The position numbers and the translations under genes were made by a program. A stretch of DNA of 64,000 nt, taken from NCBI GenBank assembly GCA_038501625.1, contig JAZAYU010000081.1, positions 2,976,001-3,040,000 on the forward strand. The letters are read 5' to 3'. The stretch comes from Corbicula japonica. Taxonomy: Eukaryota > Mollusca > Bivalvia > Venerida > Cyrenidae. The notes beneath the pieces are model-generated. The model was not told where the DNA came from and searched no databases. It saw only the letters and a program-made list of their open reading frames with translations. Positions 56,050 through 64,000 of the stretch are shown piece by piece (the stretch's first letter is position 1; each line of letters starts with the position of its first letter).

Positions 56050-58256
56050 ATTACAGTCAAATAGGCCACAAGTCATATAGGCCACAAGTCAAATAGGCCA
56101 CAAAAAAAGTCAAATGGGCCACACTTAATTTTGAAAAAAGTCAAATAGGCCACAAAAATAGGCCACATATTTATTTTATTTATATAGACTTTATTATCAT
56201 TGTGTATGTATGTTCTAAGTCAGTTTATAATGTTTTATATGATATTCTATAAAATATTTTTTAACAAGTTGCTTCATTCATTGGGGATTTTGTACAAAGC
56301 AACATGTGCCTAGTACACGTTTCCAATGTCATCAATCAGAACAACAATTAACATTATTTATGTGTCAATATGCTCTTTTGATGTCTTAAGTCACCCCAAA
56401 TCACTTGGTCTACACTAGCACAGAATGTAATATCAATGCAGTTGCAACATAAGCTGTGGATTTTGCATGGTCTGACGTCATGGCTTTTTTGGTCAATTTT
56501 ATATATAAAAGATTCAGTCATGTTCCCAATGGCAAAACATATGTTTTCCTAATTAGTGAAAAAAAGTCCCAATTGAATCCATACAAAAATTTCTGACTAA
56601 AAACCTGTGTGTGTCATGTATTAATAAAATATTAAAGCTGGTTAATTAATTCAGCATTATTTGGTTCTTTAATCCAGAAATTATTGATAATATTAAATAT
56701 GTATATTTAAAACTTTGTTTTACCCATTATTGATGCAAAAAATTCCCAATTTCTGTCAAAACGACAAAAACTTTTTCGATTCCAAGGGTATGGGTCATAT
56801 TTCCTAAACAGTGAAAAATGCCCTGGACATGTAACTTGGATTAGAAATAAATTATTTTTTTTATTTAATTTGACACCTTTGATCGCATAAGCACCTCTGA
56901 CTGTTACTGCAAGTGTTGTAAATTGTGATTCTTAAATTTCTTATATAACAATGTGACAGACTGTCAAAACTGCTGATTTAATCAACACCTTGGGTAATGA
57001 CAGTGACTGTGTAGAGAACAGATTAAGACTATTACACAAATTAATTTACTTTTTGATGGCAGTCAAGTTTGTCAGCTGATGTCTTTATTTGTTCTAGAGT
57101 TTCAGGATGACAAGCAGATTTTGAAAAGTCAATTAAAAAATGATACTGTAACATGAAAAATTTTTTGTAAATATAAAAACAAAACTAACTGTGTACTGTA
57201 AATTGTCACATACACTAGACTTACAGGTACTACCTGAAAGTGATGACTGTGACAGGCAAATTTATATTGAATGTCAATTGATGAATTTTGATTATTAAAT
57301 AAACTCTCAAAATATGCAAGGTCATATGAACTTACTACAGAGATCAATTTCATTCAAGGAAATGTAACAGAGTAATCATAAAGGAAAATGCTTTAATTAC
57401 ATAATAATACTTTTATTAATATGTTAAATAATTATTCAAAATATTAGTAGTAATCATAAAGAAAAAATGCTTTTATTACATAATAATTCTTTTATTAATA
57501 TTTTGAATAATTATTTAAAATATTAAGAAAAGTATTATTATGTAGTAATAGCATTTTTCCTTTATGATTACTCAGTTACAGAAACCCAGAATTGAAAACT
57601 TCAAAATAAAACTTATATTCAAATAATTATAATTATCTTGACAAAAGTGATATTATTTATGATATTAATATTTGTATTACATTTTTACAATAATTTCTAG
57701 TTAACACCAGCATCTTTTGGAAAATCACAATATCACATTAGGTGACAACATTTACATTAAGTTATTGCAACCTCTAACAAATTGTGATAGATTAATAATT
57801 TTGCAGGTTATAGCCTCTTTCACGGATATGATTTGCACCCGAGACACAATCAATATGTTAATTTTATTTAGCATAAGCTCCAATATTTTATCCTTAATTG
57901 TTAATCATTTTTACCCACTGTAAATCTTACTCTGACTTAATTGTGGATTGTTTTAACACCATTTATACATTGAAAAACACATTCTTAACATTCACTAACA
58001 TCTAAACATTTCTTAATTACATCAACTAAAAAAATCTATAAAAAAACCTGTTTTTCTTATGTAAAAAATATTTGTGGCCTATTTGACTTTTTTGTGGCCT
58101 ATTTGACTTTTTTTGTGGCCTATTTGACTTTTTTGTGGCCTATTTGACTTGGAAAATAAAATGTGTGGCCTATTTGACTTTTTTCTGTGGCCCATTTGAC
58201 TTTTTTGTGGCCTATTTAACTTGTGGCCTATATGACTTGTGGCCTATTTGACTCGA
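56050..58256. mobile_element. Unclassified foldback-like element, 2.2 kb
   Basis: The ends are inverted copies of a minisatellite with core AGTCAAATAGGCCACA (left about 56054-56165; right about 58070-58253). The outermost ~70 bp match in order on both sides, including variants 'catataggcc' and 'aaatgggcc'. It is bounded by a 14-bp direct repeat and absent from a related sequence at 59526-59680. The interior is AT-rich with no ORF above 75 codons and no transposase motif, so non-autonomous. A 14-bp target duplication is unusual for a TIR element, so the superfamily is left open. Confidence 0.78.
57363..57592. repeat. Three-armed palindrome (two direct copies and one inverted)
   Basis: 'gtaatcataaaggaaaatgc' with 'tttaattacataataatact' and about 40 more bases occurs at 57373 and again at about 57449 in the same direction, then inverted up to about 57583. 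Flanks 'gtaacagag' and 'ctcagttac' are also inverted. It looks like a nested MITE-type insertion within the foldback element. Confidence 0.7.
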
Positions 58257-58270
58257 TACCCACAATAGGG
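58257..58270 (+). repeat. Target site duplication, right (TACCCACAATAGGG)
   Basis: Second copy of the 14-bp direct repeat; host sequence resumes with 'tcagagcaacctgctgaacc'. 58271-58924 holds nothing further that I recognise. Confidence 0.8.
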
Positions 58271-58924
58271 TCAGAGCAACCTGCTGAACCTCTTCAGGAT
58301 CCACCACTGAGACACAATAGGGTGTACATGTCTTTACAAAATCCCCTGGCACTTTAACAAACCAAGTTTTAACATTTAGCAATGATATGCTTGCTGATAT
58401 TCATCCTTTTGGGAGTGGGTGAGAACTATTGTCATTAGAGACATTTAAGAAGTATTTCTGAATTCTAGGAATCCAACTCATAACTTCATGACTGCCATGC
58501 CATGGCAAGGATTTTTTCACCACCATTGTGTTACCATAATTATGTAAAATTGCACTGAACAGAGCATGTACAACATTTAATGGTTATACATTAAACTATA
58601 GTTTATGGTAAACCACAGAAGTGTGCTTGGAAATATGATTTTAAAATTTATCCTCAGGGATTCATCTAGCTGCTGAATCTCTAGGGTTTTTTGTTGTTTT
58701 ATTTTTCATTTTTATAGGGACCCGGATTTGGATTCTGTCAATCAATGGCCAACACAAACCTAATTCCGGGGAAAAAATGATACTTCAGTTAATATTGTAG
58801 TGGTCAAAATAGGCATTTGGGAAATTGTAAATTAGAGTCAAAGGGCCATCTCCCAGGTCAAATGGAACATCTGATTCTAAATAGAAAATAATTTTTTGGT
58901 CCCAGAAGTCATTCACATGTTTAA

Positions 58925-59144
58925 CCCTTTCCTGTATAGATTCACCTTTATTGCTAGGGCGAACACTTTAGATCAGATCAGCCGGCACATCCGTGCCATC
59001 TGATCAGGATCTAAACTGTTCGCTTATTGATTCATTAGGTTATTTCTGACCAAAATGCGACCAGTGCAGATCCTGATCAGACGGCACGGATCTGATCTAC
59101 ACTGGTCGCACACGCGTAAAAATGCGTATATATCCAGGAAAGGG
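58925..59144. mobile_element. piggyBac-type MITE with TTAA target duplications
   Basis: Ends CCCTTTCCTG and CAGGAAAGGG, each flanked by TTAA (58921-58924 and 59145-59148). Internally a second inverted pair: 'agatcagatcagccggcaca' with 'gatctaaactgttcgc' against 'gcgaccagtgcagatcctga' with 'ggcacggatctgatct'. TTAA duplication with CCC-starting termini is the piggyBac pattern. No ORF, 220 bp. Confidence 0.8.
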
Positions 59145-59525
59145 TTAAGTTAATATATTTGCTTTTCCACTAGCCTAACTGCATGGACAGTATCAGCAAA
59201 TCAGTGATAAAATAAGTAATTTTTCATTTTAACTTTATTCTGATTAATTTTAGAGGATCAAGTGTGAACAGTTTCTTTTTAAATTCTGTTGCCTATCACT
59301 GAATGCAGTTAATAACCCAACAATACTGCTTTGTGAGAGTATTTTTGCAATCATTTTCAGTGATTCCTATGATGGGTGTCTTCTTCATATTTAAGTCAGT
59401 TATCTACAAATGCATAGAATCACATTAAAACCACCAGAATTTTATGAATACTATACCTCTTCAACAAACAGTGTAATGAGCCAGTGTCATAGGCAGGATT
59501 TCCATAATGGAGCTTGTTAAATGGG

Positions 59526-59680
59526 CAGTCTTATGGTAGTTACATGATAATTTCTTACTTTAAGTCCTAATTCTTTGGGAAAATTAATTATAAAATATTG
59601 CTGCCAACAAGAGGGTTGGTGCAACCCCACTGAACCCCCTCTGGATCTGCCCTTGAATGTGCCACATAAAAATCTAGACT
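59526..59680 (+). repeat. Empty-site paralogue of the foldback insertion
   Basis: Runs 'gtagttacatgataatttct', 'aaaattaatta', 'atattgctgccaacaagagg', 'gttggtgcaacccc-ctgaac', 'ctctggatctgcc', colinear with 55981-56049 joined to 58257-58315, without the 2.2-kb insert. The 61-codon plus frame here is incidental. Confidence 0.7.
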
Positions 59681-59782
59681 TGATGCCAAATATGTTTAAT
59701 TTAAAATATCAATACATTTTATATTCAAAACTGTATCCTACATCAACATATATTAAATAGAGACTGAACCATATTAAATAAG

Positions 59783-59841
59783 AAGAGTGGTCTAGGGGTA
59801 AAGTGTTTTACTCAAGATCCTGCGGGTTTAATGCTACCATC
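59783..59841 (+). repeat. tRNA-derived SINE-like head (weak)
   Basis: 'gagtggtctaggggtaaagt' resembles an A box and 'gcgggtttaatgc' a decayed B box 30 bases later, as in tRNA-related SINEs. No acceptor pairing is evident and no pol III terminator follows before the next element. Confidence 0.3.
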
Positions 59842-60019
59842 CAGGGGCGTAGCTAGCCCTCTTTTCATGTGGATTCATAATTGGGCTGCCCGGAGGGGGG
59901 GGACACGCCCCACACCCCTATTTTTTTATATCAATGGTGCAATCTGGTGCATTTTGGGCGTTCAGAGGTGAATCATGTGGATTCAGTCGCGTACACGCGT
60001 ATAGGCAGCTACGCGCCTG
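59842..60019. mobile_element. MITE with CAGGGGCGTAGCTAGCC ends (hAT-like)
   Basis: Left terminus CAGGGGCGTAGCTAGCC; right terminus as complement CAGGCGCGTAGCTGCC. CCATC directly flanks both sides (59837-59841 and 60020-60024), possibly the remains of an 8-bp duplication. CAGGGGCG-type ends are common in hAT elements. 178 bp, no coding capacity. The 80-codon plus frame across it is incidental. Confidence 0.65.
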
Positions 60020-60714
60020 CCATCAATGAGATATGTCTGCAGTTTCCCCAATCCACATTGGGCGCAAGTATTGGTTTGCAACCCAGGAAGCAATCATCGA
60101 GCATAATCAACGTTAAAAAATAAGTTTAAACTAAACCATAATATTATTATACTTTGGTAAAAATAATCTACATTTGATTTTAAGCATATGTTTAAAGTTT
60201 CAAATCATTATTTAGAAAACTGTTAAAGAAGACACTTGACAGCTTCAACATAAAAATTTTATAATGGACTCAGCAATATAAAAATTGTGTCATGATCACC
60301 TAGAATACATGTTTGAAGTTTCAAGTAAATGTCTTTAATACTGTAGAAGAAACCCCCTTTCTACAAATAATGAACTGGGCAAAATGCAAAATATTTTTAA
60401 TGTCACCAACATGTTTACACTTGATGTAGAACATAGGTTGAACCTTTATTTCCATGGGATTTGGCTGTTTTCCAATGGCCAAACAGTGTAGCCCATGTGT
60501 ATCAAACACCTGAGTCAGTTAAAATGCAAAATGCACTTTAACTTAAATTCCACTGAAACCATTATTTACAACTATTGAATTACAGTACACATTGCATAGA
60601 TTAACTCTGTAAGTGGAAAATATCTTCATCAACGATGCAAATTTCAGTTTTCATAACATCATTAGTACACAATGTTAATTAACCCCGACAGACTTAATAA
60701 TTATCACTGATTGT
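60020..60714. other. No gene recognised
   Basis: AT-rich DNA after the hAT-like MITE, without an ORF or repeat that I recognise. Confidence 0.5.
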
Positions 60715-60915
60715 TCAACCCTTCACTTCATGGGATGAAGCTGATATCCCATGAGCAAACAGTGTAGATCCAGATCATCTCACACAACTGTGCCATCTGA
60801 GCATGATCTACAATGTTCACTTTTCATTCATGAGATTATTTCTTACCAAGAAGCAAACAGTGTAGATCCTGGTCAGAATTGGCACATTTGATCTAGATCT
60901 ACAATGTTTGCACAT
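60715..60915. repeat. Diverged copy of the TTAA MITE family
   Basis: Shares the central 'catgagattatttcttaccaa' (58925 copy: cattaggttatttctgacca), the 'gcaaacagtgtagatcc' half-sites and the 'ggcaca-ttgatcta' block with 58925-59144. Its termini are degraded. Confidence 0.6.
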
Positions 60916-61125
60916 GTGATATGGAATTTACAAGGTTTTAGATTGTGATAAAATGGAATAAGAAGGAACATCTTAACAGATCCTGGCAAAAACATTAACC
61001 ATTTCTTATGGGTGCTATAACTGTAAGTGCTGAGATCTGAGATAAGATCATTCCTAATCACTAAGATTTCTAAACTATTGAGAGAACAGGACACCATTGC
61101 TAGGGGAATGCTGTGTGGCCACTGA

Positions 61126-61380
61126 TTAATGTATTTGGCTGACAATCACAGGTTTCTTACTGCTCAGGGTATAAGTCCTCCTGAAGTCAGAATCTTTTGT
61201 TACAAGAGCTATCAGCTTTAGGTAATTCTTCCTTGGTCTATAATGCTGGAGGAATCTTGATTCTTCTTTAACCAGAATAACCTGGAATTCCACACCAAGA
61301 TTTTCACTTGTAGGAGGCATGACAGATCCAATGTCATTAATCTTAGTATGGAAACCAAGCTCAGACCTCAGGTTGCGCAC
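61126..61380 (-). other. Possible coding exon or remnant, 84 codons, unidentified
   Basis: The minus frame is open from an in-frame stop near 61422 to TAA at 61126-61128, with no ATG. Residues such as 'NLGVEFQVILVKEESRFLQH' and 'RPRKNYLKLIALVTKDS' are well mixed and unlike repeat-derived ORFs. A weak acceptor, 'taaccttcag', lies at about 61386. I recognise no family; it may be an exon, a transposon remnant or chance. Confidence 0.25.
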
Positions 61381-61410
61381 TGGGCTGAAGGTTATAAAGC
61401 TGAGTTTTGG

Positions 61411-61545
61411 AAACCAGTCTCAAATCTCAAGCATCTGATTGGCTATAATGGCGACTGGTCGCTCAGTTTTATAACCTTGGGAAATGGTTAATTTTGAGAT
61501 TTTACCAGTCAGATTGCTGAGATCTGAGACTAGTCTTCCATGCTC
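61411..61545. mobile_element. Small MITE-like inverted repeat
   Basis: 'ggaaaccagtctcaaatctc' with 'aagcatctgattgg' pairs with 'ccagtcagattgctgagatc' with 'tgagactagtcttcc'. About 35-bp arms, 135 bp overall. No clear target duplication. 61546-62577 shows nothing more. Confidence 0.55.
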
Positions 61546-62577
61546 TAAAAGCAATTAAATCAATGGGATGGCAATTCCTCATCAGCTTAGCTTAGGTGGG
61601 ACTATACACTTTTGTACATCTTCCAAACAATTTGGAAAAAACTGTTGTTTTATCATTTAATCCCCTTTTTAGTGCTTAGCACAGATACATTTGTCACAAT
61701 TATGTCCAGTATAGACCCTAGTCATCCTGTATATTTGTAGAGTCTAATCAGTTTACACTAATCAATATTCAGTTAAAAATTTTCAGTAAAATGCTACTAT
61801 GAACAATAATTATTTAATGTACTTGGTTTGGACTGATAATTCAATTTGTATTGAATTGCACCAGTTTTTTTTCATTTGCATTTGCATTCTACTTATTAGA
61901 ATGAGAAATGTGCAGAATGATGTAAAATTTAAGGCATTAGACGGAACATTTCAGTAACTTTTTGTTAGTTGTGTTGTGTACATTGATATTAATCATACTT
62001 GACACATTCTAGGATGTTATACTCATTGAAATAGCTTGATTCATATTTTATAATTGCACCTCTTTTCTCAATAATTAATTGCCTTCCTAAATGTATCTCA
62101 GGCTTTTTCTATTAATTAATTATCTTAAAAGTTAAGGTCATTTTTCATTGAACTAAAGTCATAAGCCTGATTTCATAAAAATATCAAATTTTTTCATGAC
62201 CAATTCATTATACCCAAATGTGTAAAATATATATTGAACAATTACCACCTACCTCCAAAAAATGTATCATTTTATTTTTAATTGTTTTTTATATGTTATG
62301 GTTACATTTCCTCCCATTTACCTATTTTAAATTTTAAGTGTAAATCCTGGTCAGCTGGCACACCTGTGAATTTTCATTGTATACATGTTCTTTCCTTAAA
62401 CCAACATTTTAAACAATCTGTAAACCATCAGATGTAGTTTTACTTAAATTTAAAAAAAATACTCTATTGTCCAAGAAAGCTTTAATTAAACCAAACTTTT
62501 TGTGCAAGTTGATATAATAATATTATAGCAAATAACTATAGGTGCCCTTTCCAATTGTTATTTCTTTATCTCTGCAG

Positions 62578-62774
62578 ATACCTGATAAGTATCAGAATAC
62601 ACAGGTGCAGTATGGTCCTTATCAGTGCCCTGCTGTGTTTATTTGTCACAGCAAGTATCCAAATACTGGTAATTCACCTGAGTGGTGTAAAAATTTTGAA
62701 AATGTACTGACAGATTTAATCCACAAACTATTTTCTTTCTTTTAGGAGATTATGCTCATAAGACTTTAGTGTGA
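62578..62774 (+). CDS. Candidate last two exons of a host gene
   Basis: A strong acceptor (cctttccaattgttatttct + ttatctctgcag) precedes a possible exon 62578-62668. Donor ctg/gtaatt opens a 77-bp intron 62669-62745 ending 'attttctttcttttag', and exon 62746-62774 ends in TGA. AATAAA follows at 62780-62785. In one frame the joined product reads 'PDKYQNTQVQYGPYQCPAVF', 'ICHSKYPNT', 'GDYAHKTLV', stop. A second frame is also open across the junction, so the frame is not settled. No upstream exon was identified in the window and the protein is unknown to me. Confidence 0.35.
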
Positions 62775-62785
62775 AATTCAATAAA

Positions 62786-63590
62786 AAAATCTACACTATA
62801 AGAAAAGGTAATTTAAACATTTTTATCACTGAGAATTTGTTGTTTAATGTACCAATTTCTATAACTGCTTAATATGTTTTATCTATTCAAACTGGGAAAT
62901 AAATTTTATCAAGCAATGTAAATCTGCTATTGCAATGTATTTCTCCCAACAATATAGAGTGTTTGAATGGGCTATTTTTAATGAAACAACAGTTACTGCC
63001 ATTTTTTGAAGTCTAGATAATCATTACATTAATGCATCTTAGTTTTTTTAATTAAAATATGGCTCTATACAGGAATTTATGAATAAAGAATTCTGGAAAT
63101 AAAGTGCCCAACTTAAATGTCCAAAACTATAAAGTGAATTGAACAAATCATTGCTGAGGAATTTAAGCATTAATGTCAATGGTAAATGTAACTGATAACT
63201 AGACAGTCACACAAGAAAAGTTTTACAAATCTCATATTGTTTTTTTTTTCTATTTATGAGTAACTATTACTGGTCTAATGTATTTGTTATAAGTAGGGAT
63301 AAAACAAGGATCGATTATAATCCAAAATCGATCGTTTCTAGGAGAGATTTTCGATAATTGAGTACGAAGTTTAATAATCAATCATTGGTTTGCTGTTTTT
63401 TAAGAGGATCACAAGGGAGATCACTGTATCAGAGCAAAAACAGTGTTGGATGTAATTATGACAGTGTTGTTTTGGTTTTAAATAAGCTTTTGATTATCCT
63501 CCCACTTAGTTATTCAAGAAAAAGCCTCCTGTACCTGCAGCCTACACCCTATGCTCATATCAGATATAGTTACAAACTAGATGTTTTTTG
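62786..63590. other. No gene recognised
   Basis: AT-rich DNA. A short ATCGAT/GATCGAT cluster lies near 63310-63330. The 96-codon plus frame 63358-63648 runs into the repeat below and is not supported. Confidence 0.5.
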
Positions 63591-63599
63591 TGAAAAACG

Positions 63600-64000
63600 C
63601 ATGTCTCCCCCCTGCGCCGCCCCCCCCCCCTGTGACCTTGACCTTTGACCTACTGATCCCATAGGGTTCTTCTACTCAATAAGGGCTATTACCCTATTTA
63701 GTTTGAATGCTCTGGGCCAAGCGGTACTCCAGTAATTGACCGGATACGGTTTTTACTCTTCGGGGCCCCTGTGACCTTGACCTTTGACCTACTGACCCCA
63801 AAATCAATAGGAGTCCTCTACTCAATAAGGACATCCATCGTATGAAGTTTGAATGGTCTGGGTAAAATAGAACTCCTATTATTGAGTGGAAACGGTTTTC
63901 TCTCTTCATGCCCCTGTGACCTTGACCTTTGACCTTCTGACCCCAAAATCAATAGGGTTCTTCTAATCAAAAAGGGCTATCAACCTATGAATTTTGAAGG
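63600..64000 (+). repeat. ~135-bp tandem repeat with TGACCTTTGACCT core
   Basis: Three units (starting about 63637, 63769 and 63911, the last cut by the window end). Each opens 'ctgtgaccttgacctttgac', then 'ccccaaaatcaatagg-t', 'cttctactcaataagg-c', 'cctatgaagtttgaatg-t' and 'ctgggc'. It is preceded by a C-run and 'aacgcatgtctcccccctg'. I associate this repeat with bivalve genomes. Each unit holds a TGACCT-T-TGACCT direct repeat. The minus frame 63694-63909 is an artefact. Confidence 0.85.

Overview
The window reads as nuclear DNA of a metazoan, most likely a marine bivalve mollusc. It is AT-rich with long tandem arrays and many transposon relics, has spliceosomal introns, and carries two near-identical receptor genes of the nicotinic acetylcholine receptor (nAChR) type, a family known to be strongly expanded in bivalves. 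The 3' edge holds a tandem repeat built on a 'tgtgaccttgacctttgacc' core that I associate with bivalve genomes. Species is not determinable by eye, and no bacterial-type gene organisation is present.

Layout. 1-6.8 kb: two arms of one 17-bp-based GCTG-rich minisatellite in opposite orientation around a 2.8-kb spacer holding a LINE 3' fragment and a TIR-type MITE, then a 30-bp tandem repeat. 7.1-13.3 kb: a 0.57-kb direct repeat pair enclosing a ~0.45-kb inverted repeat pair. 14.3-29.6 kb: a compound satellite that changes along its length, from AT-rich ~0.27-kb units, through a mixed 0.83-0.94-kb composite, to pure CTGCTGT/ACTGC higher-order repeats; a 5'-truncated Penelope-like retroelement interrupts its left part. 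29.6-43.8 kb: a segmental tandem duplication with two minus-strand pentameric ligand-gated channel genes, each one coding exon of 492 codons behind a predicted 5'UTR intron. The copy-2 intron holds a 1.2-kb, 25-bp minisatellite rich in CACGTG that copy 1 has only as a single unit. Between the copies are a MITE and a tRNA-like pol III unit.

43.8-54.9 kb is a nested transposon stack: an old Tc1-like transposase gene is split by a 5'-truncated LINE, which is itself split by a second Tc1-like element (complete except for one nonsense codon) and by a 3.4-kb TIR element filled with 175-bp tandem units and a 1.3-kb pentanucleotide microsatellite. 56.0-58.3 kb: an unclassified foldback-like element with tandem-repeat termini, a 14-bp target duplication and an 'empty site' paralogue 3.5 kb away. 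58.9-64 kb: MITEs (one with TTAA duplications), a possible host terminal exon pair at 62.6-62.8 kb, and the bivalve-type tandem repeat.

Functionally, the only genes I think are live host genes are the two channel paralogues. They share coding sequence (28 differences in 492 residues), splice sites and a 90-bp upstream block that is identical between copies, but differ in intron length, an upstream ORF and a polyadenylation hexamer. Everything else protein-like is mobile-element derived or weakly supported.
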